In this document: one piece after another, positions 1 to 11,872 of the stretch
Numbering within the stretch: position 1 is the first letter of the stretch
Layout: the number at the start of each line of letters is the position of its first letter
Assembly (NCBI GenBank): GCA_023105745.1
Contig: JALGQZ010000009.1
Location: 36,756,409 to 36,820,408, forward strand
DNA: 64,000 nucleotides
Direction of reading: 5' to 3'
Source of the DNA: Austropuccinia psidii
Lineage: Eukaryota; Basidiomycota; Pucciniomycetes; Pucciniales; Sphaerophragmiaceae
Program-made: the position numbers and the translations under genes
Notes under the pieces: model-generated
Databases searched by the model: none
What the model saw: only the letters and a program-made list of their open reading frames with translations
What the model was told of the DNA's origin: nothing

Positions 1-577
1 ATAACATTGATAACGTTGGGAAATCAATGATTACTTTGGAATAAAAGAAGATTTACACATGTTACTCCTTTCATTCTTGACCATATTGGGGTTGGTAGTC
101 ACATAAAAGCATCAATTAAGCAATTATGCCAATTTTACGTGACAACAGATGATGTAAGTACTAATCCAAAAGGGTTTAATGCTTTCTCACTCACTGGTTT
201 TTCAGTTTGCTCCATGGAACGCCTCTGTGAGCTGTTGTTGACTTAAAAGAGGCCTTCTCTTGCTGTTTTTTCTGTATCATCAACTTATTATCATTTTATA
301 TCATTGTTACCAACAAGTAAGTATTAGTTAAACTATTCTTAAGTGTTTTAAATCTTTCAGAATCAATCAGAAAGACGTCAAATCATAGAATCCAACTATA
401 AATCATTTTGATCTCTCAAATCCACAATTCTATGTCAAATTTCTCTACTTTTTCCAATCAATAAGTTCTTTGGAGTATTAATGAGTCATTTCTCTGTAAT
501 TCCTAAAGTTTTTCTCTAGTAATAGTTTTCTTCAAGGATTATCTTTATAATTATTCTTGCAAAAGATAATTATATAT
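1..577 (+). other. Left flank; possible last exons of an unidentified gene
   Basis: I recognise no gene here. One stretch could be the end of a spliced gene: an open frame from about 52 to 153 ends at a consensus donor GTAAGT (154-159), a 52-nt intron ends in TTTTCAG at 205, and the next exon stays open from 206 to a TGA at 239-241. The predicted peptide (THVTPFILDHIGVG, then SHIKASIKQLCQFYV) matches no family I know. From 242 to 577 the sequence is AT-rich with no coding signal. It lies outside the retroelement nest, so it is probably host DNA. Confidence 0.25.
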
Positions 578-820
578 TAAAATAATTTTATTATTTTAAT
601 AAAAGAAGTTTTTATTATTAAATTCTTCTTGAAATTGATTCTTGTAGACAATTACTTGCTCACTGTTAAAATCACTAGTAGTGCTTAACACGTGAAAGAA
701 ATAATTATTTAATTATTTAACTGTGGTTATAATAATATTTTATTATTATATTTCATAAGAACAGACATAGTACTGTTGATTAATAGTAATATTATCATCA
801 GTTTCATAGTCACATCTTAC
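578..820 (+). repeat. AT-rich repeat, inverted copy of the right window edge
   Basis: The reverse complement of 63759-64000 aligns along this whole stretch with only scattered differences. It includes the shared segments CACGTGAAAGAAATAATT, AGAACAGACATAGTACTG and ATTATCATCAGTTTC. Similarity stops at 820/821, where retroelement II-a begins. The right copy runs into the window end, so the full repeat may be longer. It could be part of a MITE, an LTR or another dispersed repeat; no coding is seen. Confidence 0.85.
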
Positions 821-2509
821 ATCTTTGGTGAAGGGCTGCTCCTAGGCCTTGGCTACATGCTGCATCTATATATAACTTGAATGGTAGTTCAAAGTCAGGC
901 AAGATGGGTACAGGTGCATTTGTGAGTTCATGTTTGATCCTCTCATATGCATCCCTTCTTTCCTTGGTGATTTAAAAAACTACATATTTTGAACACAACT
1001 TGTATAAACTACTAGTTATGTGGGCCAAATTCTTGATGTGGCTTCAATAGTAGCTAGCAAACCCAAAGAAAGATTGCATATCTTTGATGCTCTTTGGTAC
1101 TGGCTTTTGCAGTACTGCTGCTACTTTGGGCTGGTCAACTGCCTGACTAAGACCTGAGACTTTATGTCCTAGAGCTAGTAGCTCTTGTTGGCCAAAATTA
1201 CACTTTTTTAGTGAAATCTTCAGATTGATGGGTGTACATTTACTTAGGACTCTGTCTTTGTATTGTAAATGGTTTCCCAATGTCTCTGAGTATATAATGA
1301 TATCACCAATATATACCACCATCCAGCCTTCCAATATCTCTTCTTGAAATATTGTGTCCATCATTCTTTGGAAGTGGGCTGGTGCATTTTTGATGCCAAA
1401 TGGGATCCTAGTGTACTCATATATGCCCATATGGCATATTATTCTGAGTAATTTCATGGAGTTTGGTTTAACTCCATTTTGGTGGAAGCCTTTCATACAA
1501 TCCATCTTTGTTATTTATTTGGCTTTTGCCAGTTTATCCAAGGCATGAGGTATCCTGGGTATAGGGTACCTGTCTGCTTTAGTGTAGTTATTCAGAGCTC
1601 TGAAGTCTCCACACAGTCTAGACTTTCCATCATGCCAGGTGATTAGGACAGGGGTGGTGATTTCCACTATTTCATTATGTCCAATCTTCCTGATTATATC
1701 CATGTCCAAGAGTTCATTAATATGTTTCTCAATTTCTTTCCTGGTTTCCAGGCTTGCTGGATAAGGAGGTCTCCTAAGCATGGGTGGATAAGGTCTTTCC
1801 ACATCCAGATATAGTTCTATATTATGGCCTTTTATCTTTCCTAATGGTACTTCACTAATGGCAAATGCTGGTCTGTTCTTTCTCAGCATCTTAAGTAAAC
1901 TTAGTTTTTGTTTACTGGTGACGGTAGTGCTAAACTGTCCCTCTCTGAATTCATTCAGAAGTTCTTCTAGTGGATCTTGAGAAGATATATGGTATATATC
2001 AAGTGAAAATTTCTTTTCCTTGTTGGTACCAATGGTAATGTGCCTATTTTTACTGTTGTAAATATCTATGCCACACATCCTCTGGTAATCTGTTCCCAGT
2101 AAGAACCCTTGGATGTGGGCATGATCAAGCACTACAAAATCTGGTTTGAGTCTGATATTAGCCTTCCTGTGGGGTATAATTATCTCTTTGATAATTGTAC
2201 CAATGGAGGTCATCTTCCCTGAGGCACTTTTAAAGTTCGTTGCCTTGGTGGGCAAGAGCTGTTTTTCCCAATTTGTGAAATGGTTATCCAGATAATTTCT
2301 GGTGACTATAGAGCAGTGTGCCCCACTATCAATGATCAATGGGTGTTGAGAATTGTCAATACAGACAGTCATTTTAGTGGCTGTTCCATGTATATATGCC
2401 ATTCCTTTGGTTGGTGTAACCAGGAATGTTTGTGCATCTTGTGCGTGTTTGTACAAGTTTTCTTAGCAGTATCCTGTGGCATACCAGCTTTCAACTGTTT
2501 GTCCTGAAT
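821..2509 (-). pseudogene. II-a pol fragment: protease, reverse transcriptase, start of RNase H
   Basis: The 2456-1515 segment carries an aspartic protease signature (IIDSGAHCSIV) and then the N-terminal RT region (RLCGDFRALN, YPIPRIPHALDKL). A TAA stop near 1515 replaces a tyrosine that II-b keeps (AKAKYIT). RT resumes at 1505-1044 with GIYEYTRIPFGIKNAPAHF. The catalytic box reads YIGD where YIDD is expected, so the first catalytic aspartate is lost. The remainder down to 821 matches the RNase H start of II-b and stops at the junction with the AT-rich repeat. It is a clear Ty3/Gypsy pol remnant without activity. Confidence 0.85.
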
Positions 2510-4466
2510 TTATAGTGGGGTTTCCCCTTGGTATTCTACTAGAAATTCTTCTTTTGGGTCTTGATCATCATCAGATGGTTCTCTGATGGCATCACCCATG
2601 GAGTCTGATTCAGAATCCTCTGTTGAAGATTCTTCCTCTGGGACTTTCTCAATGGCATAAACTTTTCTCTTTGCCTTTGGACAGTTGTTGGCATAATGGT
2701 CTGTTGAACCACAGTTGTCACAAGAATTCCTCTTCTTTGCCACTTCTGCAACCCTTTCTTTGGGGTTGTCTTTAAACTCTACCCTGAAAGGTTGTTTCTC
2801 TTTGAGACTACTGCTCTTATATGGGGTGAATTTCCCTATATTACTCCTTTTCCTTATGTCCTGTAAGGTGTTGGCAATGTCATCTAGAGTGCAATTTTGG
2901 TTGCATCTGCATTTCACTGCATGCTCTAGTTCTCCTGGCAGTTGTTTCAGAAGTTTGTGATTCCTCATTTGGATGTTCATCTGAGGATCAATGGCTTTAA
3001 GTCTTTTAGACTTCCTAAGACACCACTCATATGGATCTTTGTCCACAGAGTATTTGTCATTGTCAAATGACATAGTCTTTTGCCATATACAAGTTCCATT
3101 ACTTTACTTTTGGATGATTTGACTCTTCAATCATGGCCAGTTCCTTCTGCCATGGATTCCTTTCATTTCTGTGTACCATATACTAGCATGACCTTTAAGT
3201 GCAGTATTTAATCTAGCAGTAATCCAGTAGTCTGGTATGCTTGGTACATCAATGAAGAGTCCATCAATATAATCTATGAGTTCCATATGATCATATTCTC
3301 CTGTTCCAGAGAATTTGGGTCAGCTTGAGGCCTCAGGAAGCTGTTTCAAGGCTTCCTTCTCTGAATAAGACATGAAATCTCCCTCCAGGTATTGTGATGG
3401 AGATCTTGCATTATTCATCAACATGGAATCTGGTTGATATGGATTTTCCATAAGCTGGCCTTGTGGTTGGGGCTTCAAGTTATGGTAGACATTAAACAAT
3501 TTTTTTATGTCTTGGTCCAGACAATCCCTGTCCCTTCTGCTGTGGTGTTATTCTTGAAAGACTAGATTCAGTCTTTTGTTAGTTGCTTCAGAGGCTTTGC
3601 TCAATTGAGCATGTCCTTCTTGAAGATTTTTAATTATTTTATCCATGGCGGCTGTTAATTTCTTCATCCTCTCATGGCTTTCTTCAAGTTCTGCAAACTG
3701 TTTTGCAGATTGCGCAGCATATTGGGACATTTGTAACCACAGTGTATCACTGTTGGTGTTACTCTTGGATGTGACAATGTTATATTCAGTCTGAGTGGGG
3801 GTAATGTTTCTATTACTAGGACTACTGATTCTAGAGTGGTTTATAGCTACTTCTGGCTCTTGTGCACTTCTTTCACCAAATCCAACAACTTCTGGATCAT
3901 GGGGTCTGATTCTTTCTGCCTTTGGCTGAAAGAGGTCTTGTTTTTCCCCTTGTATCCTTTTCTTCTCCTGGAAAACTCCAGGGATTGTGAAGAGTGGTGA
4001 CTCTTGGTCATTGATCTGTTGGTGTCTGAATGGTGTGAAGCCACTGGAGAGCTTATTTGGCCTGCTCCTTGTGAGCCTGAAGGAATCTGAGTAGGCCATG
4101 TCTGCATTAAATGTTCTTCTATAGCTAGGATAGTGGCTTGATTCTCCCTTATCCTCTGTGCCCTTGCCTCCAGGAGTCTGAACTGCCTGGTAGAATTCCA
4201 ACCTTTGGTGATTATCATAAGGTCTTTTAAGTCTATCTCTTTGAGACAGATCTTCTGGCAACGTTCTCAAAGTTCTTCCCAGTGAGATTCCAGGTTGAAC
4301 CTCTTGCTGTCCATGCTCCATTGGAATATGTCCTTGAGGAGTTGGTGGAGCTGAAGAACTTGATCCATGTCTTTCCAGTCCTCTGGTTTGAGGCTTCCAT
4401 TGAATTGGAGTGTGAATGGCAGGGTTGATATTATCTCCCTCATTGTTTTTCCATCCACTACTGTGT
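2510..4466 (-). pseudogene. II-a gag, central and C-terminal part with zinc knuckle
   Basis: Two open segments (4466-3548 and 3073-2510), with a decayed stretch between them, encode a basic, Gln/Ser-rich structural protein. The C-terminal part has a canonical CCHC knuckle, CDNCGSTDHYANNC (C-X2-C-X4-H-X4-C), followed by an acidic tail rich in Glu, Asp and Ser. The upstream part (ERMKKLTAAMDKIIKNLQEG) looks like a coiled coil. The N-terminal part lies beyond element I-a at 14670-15150. The product would be the nucleocapsid/capsid precursor of this family; frame breaks make it a pseudogene. Confidence 0.8.
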
Positions 4467-4471
4467 CCAAG
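4467..4471. repeat. Target-site duplication of I-a, left copy (CCAAG)
   Basis: CCAAG directly precedes the LTR end at 4472, and the same five bases follow the other LTR at 14665-14669. A 5-bp duplication is usual for Ty3/Gypsy integrases. The site lies within II-a gag. Confidence 0.95.
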
Positions 4472-5218
4472 TGTCACAGGGGCTCTTCGAAGTGAAGAGG
4501 GCCTGGCACTCAGTAAACTGGGACTCACTTATGGAGGGCTCAAAGATATGGTAAGAAGGGACACAATGAAGAGTGTTAAAGATAAATTGCTCAAAGAATA
4601 AATATAAGAAAGCAGCAACAAGAAATAAGAGTAAGAAAATAGAAGAGTCAACCACAAACAAGTCCAAGTCCACTGTTTCAACCTGTCAGAATGGAAAGAG
4701 AAGGGTTAATAAGGATATGGCCACACAACTCATACTGTACAGGCAAAGACTAACTTAAAGTTAAATAATCATAATACCCAATTATAGGGATAAGAATAAT
4801 TATAAAATAATAAATAAACTAAATTAATTAACTGGGGAAAAGTCCCCAGGGGGGAGAAAGAGGGGCTGGTATATGTGAGAATCACCAGCCCTGATCCAGA
4901 GGAAGAATTTTCATGAGAATAATTGATGATTGAATTGAGTCTGGCCAATACAGGTCCTGTACAGCTGTAAAGAACCTGTACAAGAGGTGTGGTGTATTTG
5001 AGTGATCATACAGTTCCATATTGGTGTATTGAAACTGTATTGGGTGAATCCAACCTGTACAGGTGTTGACAGGCTGTATGGATGTACCAAGCTGTATGCA
5101 TGTTTCAGAATGAAGATTGCTGAAGCTGAATGCTGATGCAGATACTGGATTTGCTGATTTGGGGTGTTTGAGTGGGTGTATGAATGAATACCCTTACCCC
5201 TGATGGATGGTTGTTACA
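4472..5218 (-). repeat. 3' LTR of I-a
   Basis: In element orientation it runs TGTAACAACC...CCTGTGACA, so it has TG...CA ends. It contains the hairpin CTGGGGA/TCCCCAG at 4832-4849, many CTGTACAG-like motifs, and a sequence ending in TTAATTAACT on the plus strand (4825-4834) that complements the internal priming region. Compared with the partner LTR at 13903-14664, the difference by eye is a few percent, including one ~14-bp duplication (GGCAAAGAGAGAAAA) present only in the partner. Confidence 0.95.
4832..4849. promoter_or_regulatory. Conserved LTR hairpin (7-bp stem, 4-nt loop)
   Basis: CTGGGGA, a loop AAAG, then TCCCCAG form a perfect 7-bp stem. The same arms with different loops occur at 14278-14295, 17455-17472 and 42100-42117, and in the family IV LTR at 31441-31459. 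At 51698-51714 one G is missing. It lies immediately upstream, in element orientation, of the AGTTAATTAATTT segment proposed to start the R region. Its role is unknown. Confidence 0.75.
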
Positions 5219-6100
5219 GTATCCCCCTCTTGAAACTGGTGGGCTCCTGAACACCATAATACCCTGCCACTGTTGAGTGGCATCTCATTATCCCCACATT
5301 TTTTCAAAAAACTTTCTTTTAATTTTTCTTTTCCTCTTGGCCATTATCCTGAAAATCTTTCATTCCTCCTTCCCTGTCAAATTCAATTGATTCCCCCTTT
5401 TCCAAGTTTGAGTAAGTATTCCACTTCAAAATTATGCATTTCTTTTGTTCTGATTCAATCAACCATGCCCTTGAGATGTGGCCTTGGGATATATCCCAGA
5501 ATAAGGACCACTGAGCTCTTGTGCTCAAAAAATGATGCCCAATGAGTATATGAAATGTACTCATTGGGCAAGGCTTAATCCATTGGAAAATTGAAAAAAT
5601 TCCTCCAAGGGGTCTTGTCCCCATTACCAATGGGAATGGCCTCAACAGCCCTCCAAAATGTTTTGGGCTGTGGCCTTTACCCTGATGATTCTTGATATAT
5701 CTTGATTTTGATGGCCTTTTGGCCTTTTTGGGTGTTTTGGTGAATTTGGCCATAATTGGCCTTTTGGATGTTTTGGGGTCCTACGGTCTGCGGTCCGCGG
5801 TCCGTGGGGGTTAATGGAGGCCCCCAGGACCAAAATGGAGCCCTGGGCCCAAATTTGCTGGGGACCCAGGGTGACCAAGGGGCCCAGAAATGACCCAAGC
5901 ATAAAAGTTCACCATACATGGCCTGGACCCATTAATGGGGTCCAGGGCCATCAACATCCTGGCTCCCCAAAGTTGCAATGGAGGCCCTGGGTGATGAGTT
6001 CAGCCCCAAAGGGGTATGAACTCTCACCATAGAGGCTTTGAGGGGGGGCATAATTGAGTTATGGCCCCATTTCCTTGAGGTCAAATTCTTTCATCTTGAT
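5219..6100 (-). other. I-a 3' non-coding block with polypurine tract
   Basis: About 880 bp lie between the start of the antisense gene and the 3' LTR. In element orientation the last bases before the LTR are AAGAGGGGGATAC, a good polypurine tract for plus-strand priming. The block also holds a 12-bp-stem hairpin (5537-5569) and a GC-rich stretch with GGACCGCGGACCGCAGACC-like repeats around 5785-5807. No convincing coding is seen. It may also serve as promoter for the opposite-strand gene. Confidence 0.7.
5537..5569. promoter_or_regulatory. Hairpin with 12-bp perfect stem
   Basis: GCCCAATGAGTA (5537-5548), a 9-nt loop, and TACTCATTGGGC (5558-5569) are perfectly complementary. The equivalent place in I-c (50979-51010) keeps 11 pairs with a different loop. 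The stem is conserved while the loop changes, which suggests a constrained structure, perhaps a 3' UTR or export/packaging element. Confidence 0.7.
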
Positions 6101-7377
6101 ATGGAGTGGATTGATTCTGACGTCTTAAATCTTCTGCTTGCATATTCTTCAGTTATGAGTTTCAAACTGACTGAACTGTCTGAATCTTCTCCTTCTGCAC
6201 CGCCACCGTCTGTTCTCCATGGTTCTGGCGTCTTCAGTCGATTGTCCTCCCTTTCCATGCCGTCTTCTGGCCATTTTGATCCTTCCATAACATATGATGG
6301 GTTCAGAGCAGTTGAAGTTCTTGATCCTGCCTGTACTGAGTGTTTGGCCAAGGGAAAGGATTGCTTTCAACATTACAATCCTCAATCATCAAAATGCCAT
6401 TTTTGTTTTGTTGGGAAGAAGCCATGCTGCTGTACCGGATCGAGTTTGTCCCAGGTCAGGAGACACTTATGGAGCAGGAAAGATGCGCCTTATGGGCAGG
6501 AATTCCCCATTCTTGAGGAGCCTACCCCTGATGCCACTTCTGGATTTTCTTGATGTGAGTGATTTGCATATTTTGATTAAATTGGTGCTGACATCTTGAT
6601 GTAGTGACTGGTTCCAGGCAGAGGGATGTGGCCAGATGGACCAATGTTAGAGGGTCCATTCCAATTGGTGGTAGGCCCATCCACTACAGCTCAGAAATTC
6701 CAATTTCAAGGACCAATGCTGATGGAGTGGTGAAAGTAGTGAAGAAGCTAAGAAGAATTGCTGATTCCCCATCAGATCCAGATGCTGAAGGAAGTGATGA
6801 GTTGGATGGTGAAGAAGTTCAAGTTATTCCTCATTCCATTGGCCATCCATCCAGAAATTCCTCTTCTCAACCTCTTGCCAACACCAGATTCCACAGTCAA
6901 GTCATTCCCAGTACTCCAAGAACCTTCCAACCAATGCTTGCCTCCATTCCTACAACCCTTCCTCCTCCTTCACCAACTACTTCCCACACCACCAGGCCTG
7001 CCTTGAATCCAGCAGTAAGACCATCCCCAGTTCAACAGCCCAGGAACTCACCCATAAACACCTCCCGTCAACTCCAGCAGAAGAAGAGATGGATTGTCCC
7101 CGCTACCATTTCTGCCGCTCAAGTTTTTCAAAGAAGAGAACGTTGGCCTATCCAGGTTACGAGAGAAGATCCCAATGCGGCTAGTGAAAGTCAAGATGCT
7201 GTGGCCAGATTGTTCAGCAGGGTTGATAGCAATAGCAGAGAGGTGATTATGTATGCCAATGACAGGACAATCCCAGGTACTGCTTCTGAAGAGATGGCTG
7301 CAAAATTTGCCTGGTATGAAGATGAGTTGATAAATGATTTCCAGAGAACCTTTGATGATTTGGGTAGAGATAACTAG
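6101..7377 (+). pseudogene. Opposite-strand gene of I-a, Zn2Cys6-like protein, interrupted by a stop
   Basis: This gene runs against gag-pol. Exon 1 is 6101-6554 (an alternative ATG is at 6155), the intron is 6555-6604 (GTGAGT...GTAG, 50 nt) and exon 2 is 6605-7377. Exon 1 contains ACTECLAKGKDCFQHY and then CHFCFVGKKPC, giving C-X2-C-X6-C-X10-C-X2-C-X6-C, the spacing of fungal Zn(II)2Cys6 clusters. The middle is Pro/Ser/Thr-rich and the C-terminus is probably helical (ASEEMAAKFAWYEDELINDF). A TGA at 6551-6553, where I-c has CAA, ends the frame just before the splice donor, so this copy is probably broken. Relative to I-c it also lacks a net 18 bp around 7075-7120. DNA binding is inferred from cysteine spacing only. 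Confidence 0.7.
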
Positions 7378-8144
7378 TTTCCTTTTCCTTGTTTGTGTTT
7401 GGTTTGCCTTCTATCCCCACTCTTATAAATACTAAAAAAGGAAAAAATAATGGAACCTCCCAATACATGATTTGGGAGGGGATGCTGCTGCTTTAAGAAA
7501 TAAAAGAAAGAAAATTATACAATTAAATAAAGAATGAAAATAAAGAATAAGAGAAAATGAGAGTAAAGAAAGAAATAAAGAAAAAAGTCCTGATGGTTGG
7601 TCCTTCTTGTGGTGAGTTGCTTAATTCTGGCCAAAAGTGTCTGAAAAAATGAAAACCAAGCATTTTGATTCTCACAGAGTGGCCAAGGTGATGTTTTACA
7701 AGAAGTAGAACCCTCAGGGATGCATACCAGGAGATGGAACTTACTTTCATAAATTCCACTCCCCACCAAGCACCATAAAATTGAAAAATATTGCCATAAA
7801 TGACTTCTGAGATGAATTGCCATAAATGACTTCTGAAAAGAATTGCCGTAAATGACTTGAAGTAATGAATGTCTTGAATTATGATGATTGGCATAAATTG
7901 AAATGATAAATGGAAAGAAAGAAAAGAAAACAAAGAAAGGAATATTTGGCCATATCTTGATAAGGTCCAAATCGGGGAGTATTGGTGTTGTATGCTTCCT
8001 GAACCTGTCCAAAGAATTGACAAGTGCTCACAAAGTGGCCAAGATGATGCTTACAACAACATATGGGTAGAATACCCCCTTAAAGGTGCATGCCAGGAGA
8101 GGAACTTACTTTAATAACTTCTTCTCCCCACCAAGCACCATAAA
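7378..8144 (-). other. Spacer between pol and opposite-strand gene of I-a, with internal repeats
   Basis: This ~770-bp AT-rich stretch has no credible coding and lies between two convergent genes, so it probably holds both 3' ends. It contains three tandem ~28-bp units built on ATAAATGACTTCTGA (about 7790-7860). It also has a spaced direct repeat of the segment CTTACTTTCATAA/CTCCCCACCAAGCACCATAA (about 7738-7788 and 8106-8146). Both features recur in I-c. Confidence 0.65.
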
Positions 8145-11100
8145 TCAAACTCTTGAGGTATTTGGACCAGGCTTGTCTGGATACAATGAGTGGAAGTCCT
8201 TGACAAGATCTGGTGAGTTGGTAAGGTTTGAAGCTGGTTCCCAAGTGGTTCTTTCTGGGTCTTCACTGAATCGTTTCCACTCTACAAGATAACATAATTT
8301 ACCTCTTTTGAGTTTTGAGTCCAGAACCTGAGCCACTTCCCATTCTTCTTGCTCCTCCACTAAAACTGGTGGTGGCGGCAATTGATGACGATTTGGGATA
8401 GTTGAATGCTTGACTGGTTCTAATAAGGACACATGGAATACAGGGTGAACTGTCTTCCATTGCTGAGGCAACTTGAGGTGATATGCATGGCTGCCAATTT
8501 TCTTCAGAACTTCAAAGGGTCCCAACCATCTTTCTGATAATTTCTTGGTGGGTCTTGTTATCTTGATGTTCTTGGAAGCTAGCCATACTTTGTCCCCAGG
8601 TTGGAAATCAGGTGGAATTGCTCTATTTCTATCTGCATACTTCTTGAATCTGCTTATTGATGACTCTAATTCTTCTTTGACAACTTGCTGTAATGATTGG
8701 AGTTTTGTTGATAACTTTCCAGCAGGTGAGTCTTGAGAAATATGGATTGAGTCAAAGCTGAGATTTCTTCCATAAATGGTGAAAAAAGGTGATTGCTTGG
8801 TTGATGAGTGTTCTGCATTATTATAGGCAAATTCAGCCAGAGGGAGCCAGGTGTACCAGTCATCTTGATGATAGCTGACATACATCCAAAGGTACTGTTC
8901 TAGTATCTGATTTACCCTCTCTGTCTGTCCATCTGTTTCAGGGTGAAAGGCAGTTGAAAGATCTCTTGATATCTTGAGCTGCTGACACAATTGAGTCCAA
9001 AATGATGAAACAAATAAGGATCCTCTATCACTTACAATACTGGCTGGAAGTCCATGCTTGGAAAATACATGACTAATGAAGAATTGAGCTAAATCCAGAG
9101 CAGTGATTGTGCCATAAGTTGGAATGAAGATTGCCATTTTTGAAAATCTGTCCACAACTACTAAAATTGAATCAAAGTTGTTTGACAGTGGCAATTGAGT
9201 GATAAAGTCCATTGATAATGAATTCCAAGGACCAGACAGAATTGAAAGAGGCTTGAGTAATCCAAACTTCTTGTGATGAATGTTCTTGTTTCTTGAACAT
9301 TGCTGACATGAGGACACATAGTCCTTGATGAATTGATTCATGCCAGCCCAATAAAAATCCCTCTTGATGAGCTTGAGGGTCTTCTCCTGGCCAGGATGGC
9401 CAGCCAATGGTGAGTCATGATGCTTTTGAAGAATATTGAGTTGAAGTTCTTCATTGCTTGGGATTACCACTCTATCTTTGAATAATAATAACTTGGCTTG
9501 AGGTTCAAGAGAATAATCTGGAACTGATTCACCTCTTGCTAGTTGCTTGAGTATTTCTTTATAGTCTTTGTCTTGCCATACTTCTTTTTGAATCTTGTCC
9601 ACTAAATCTGAGAAAATTTCCACTTTGATTGAGAAGAATCTTGACTCTTGAATTCCATCTTGCTTAAGTACTTGATGAAAATTATGAGGATTCTTGCTGA
9701 TGAAGTCCACCCCCCTCTCTGGGTACACGTCTTCCCAACGTGACAAGGCATCTGGCAAAGTGGCCAGCCTGCCTGGGCGGTAAGTGATAGTGAAGTGAAA
9801 TTCTGAGAGAAATTCAGCCCAACGGGCCTGACGACGAGTAAGAACTTTGGAAGACATGAAATACTGCAAGGAAGAGTGGTGGGTCAAGACCTCAAAAGAA
9901 TTGGAAAGAGAAAGAATAAATGCTCTCCAGCGCTTGAGAGCCCAAACTATGCCAAGGAGTTCCTTGTCATGAATTTCATAGTTGAGTTCAGCTGGTAAGA
10001 GCTTGTGACTATCAAATGCAATGGGATTCTTTCCAGAGTCAGTCACCTGACTCAGTACGGCGCCCAATGCATAATCAGAAGCATCAGTCTCTACAATAGT
10101 AGGTAGAGATGGATTGAAATGGGATAAGATAGGAGCAGAGGTGAAGGCTTCTTTGAGTGCTTGAAACTGACTAAGAGCTTCCTCATTGAAGATGAAAGGA
10201 GAATCTTTCTTGAGAAGGGAAGTGAGAGAAGTGATTTTTTTGGAATAGTTTTTAATGAAACAACGATAAAAATTGGCAAAGCCAAGAAAGGATTGAAGAG
10301 CCTTGATGTTTTTGGGCTGAGGCCAATTGAGGATTTGCTGAACTTTTGAAGAATCCATCTTGACGCCATCACTTGAAACAACATAGCCCAAGTAATCCAC
10401 ACTTGAGGCATGGAATACACACTTGGAGGCTTTGGCAAACAGATTATTGTCCCTCAGTCTTTGGAGGACAGAGGCCACATGTTTGACATGTTCCTCCTCA
10501 GAGCTGGAAAAGACCATAATATCATCTAAGTAAACCACAACAAACACATCCAAAAAATCTGCAAAGATATCATTTACTAGATTTTGGAAAGAAGCAGGAG
10601 CATTGGTCAAACCAAATGGCATGACCAAATACTCATAACTACCATATTTGATTTGAAAGGCAGTTAGGTACTCATCCCCCTCTTTGATTCTCAGAAGCTT
10701 ATATGCACCACGCAAATCTATCTTGGAGAAGATAGTGGAGCCGTTGAATACGGTAAGGAGTTGGTTCATAGGAGGAACAGGGTATCTGTTCTTCCTAGTG
10801 ACAGCATTGAGTTTGCGGTAGTCAACACACAAACGAAGACCTCCATCCTTTTTATTGACAAAAAGGACAGGTGCTCCTGTTGAAGAGGAGCTTGGTCTAA
10901 TGAAACCTTTCTCTACATTCTGGGAAATGTAGGCCCGCAGTGTTTCTGACTCTTGATTTTATAATGATTAGATAACACCAATTGGAGGTAGAAGACCCTC
11001 CAATTTGACATGGTGATCACAGGCGCGGTGTGGAGGAAGTTTCTCTGCTTTCACCTTGGAGAACACATCCAAATATTGGTGATAAGCAGGAGGAACAACC

Positions 11101-11872
11101 TTCAGCACAGTTTCAATTTCTTCTGGCTCTTCCTCCTCATCCCACTGCTCCTCCAGGGATGCATGAAAAGATAAGGGAGGAAGGTCCATATCCCCTTGAA
11201 AGAGATGAATTGAAGATATGGCAACATCTTCTCCAACATCCTGTATCTCTTTGAAGACTTCATCTCTTGATGGAAGTAATGACTGAGAGGGAATAATGGA
11301 AGGGATATGGACAGAAGAAGGAAGGGAAGGTGTCTTAAGTTCACCAACCAGAGCAACACTGTTGAAAGCAGTGGCTAAGTCATTACTAGCAGAAGGAATC
11401 ATACCACTAGAATCCTTATGATTAGAATCATAGGTGATCAATCCATTTTCCAATCAATAATGTGATTAAAATGGTAAAGGAAATCATAGCCCAATATCAG
11501 GTCATCTCCCTTGGGTGAATCTATGATAAAGAAGTCCCATTCAAAGCTTGGGAAGGAAGGCAAGTAAACTACCCACTTGGTATAATGGGTGATGAACAAG
11601 GCAGGGGATTCATTAGAGTCCAAAATGAAAAGAGGAATCTTTTCAGGGAGCTCTGACAGAGTCAATGAGTACTTGACAACAAAATTCTTTGCAATAAAAG
11701 AGTTTGTAGCACCAGAATCAATGAGAATACTATAAAAAATATCAGAGACAGAAGAGAAAATAAGAAATTTTAAAGATTTCTTGAAACCAGTATTCAGAGT
11801 GCACAATTGTGCTCCTGAAGGAAATAAGTGAGAACCATTGAACACATCATGATTCCCACTCAGGCTTTTCCC
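8145..11872 (-). pseudogene. I-a pol: protease, RT, RNase H, integrase, chromodomain (broken upstream)
   Basis: Pol is entered in the -1 frame at 11866-11872. The protease has ILIDSGATNSF. A one-base loss in an A-run near 11440 shifts the frame, and stops at 10968-10970 and 10959-10961 interrupt the linker. The rest (to 8145, about 895 aa) is open: RT with VPPMNQLL, MPFGLTNAPASF and YLDD; RNase H with [14 protein letters not shown]; an integrase HHCC zinc finger (HHDSPLAGHPGQ...CQQC); a DDE core (SMDFITQLP, IVSDRGSLF, HPETDGQTERVNQ); a GPY/F-type region (RWLGPFEVLKKIG); and a C-terminal chromodomain (CYLVEWKRFSEDPERTTWEP). The chromodomain marks it as a chromovirus; in that clade it targets integration to chromatin. 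Confidence 0.9.
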
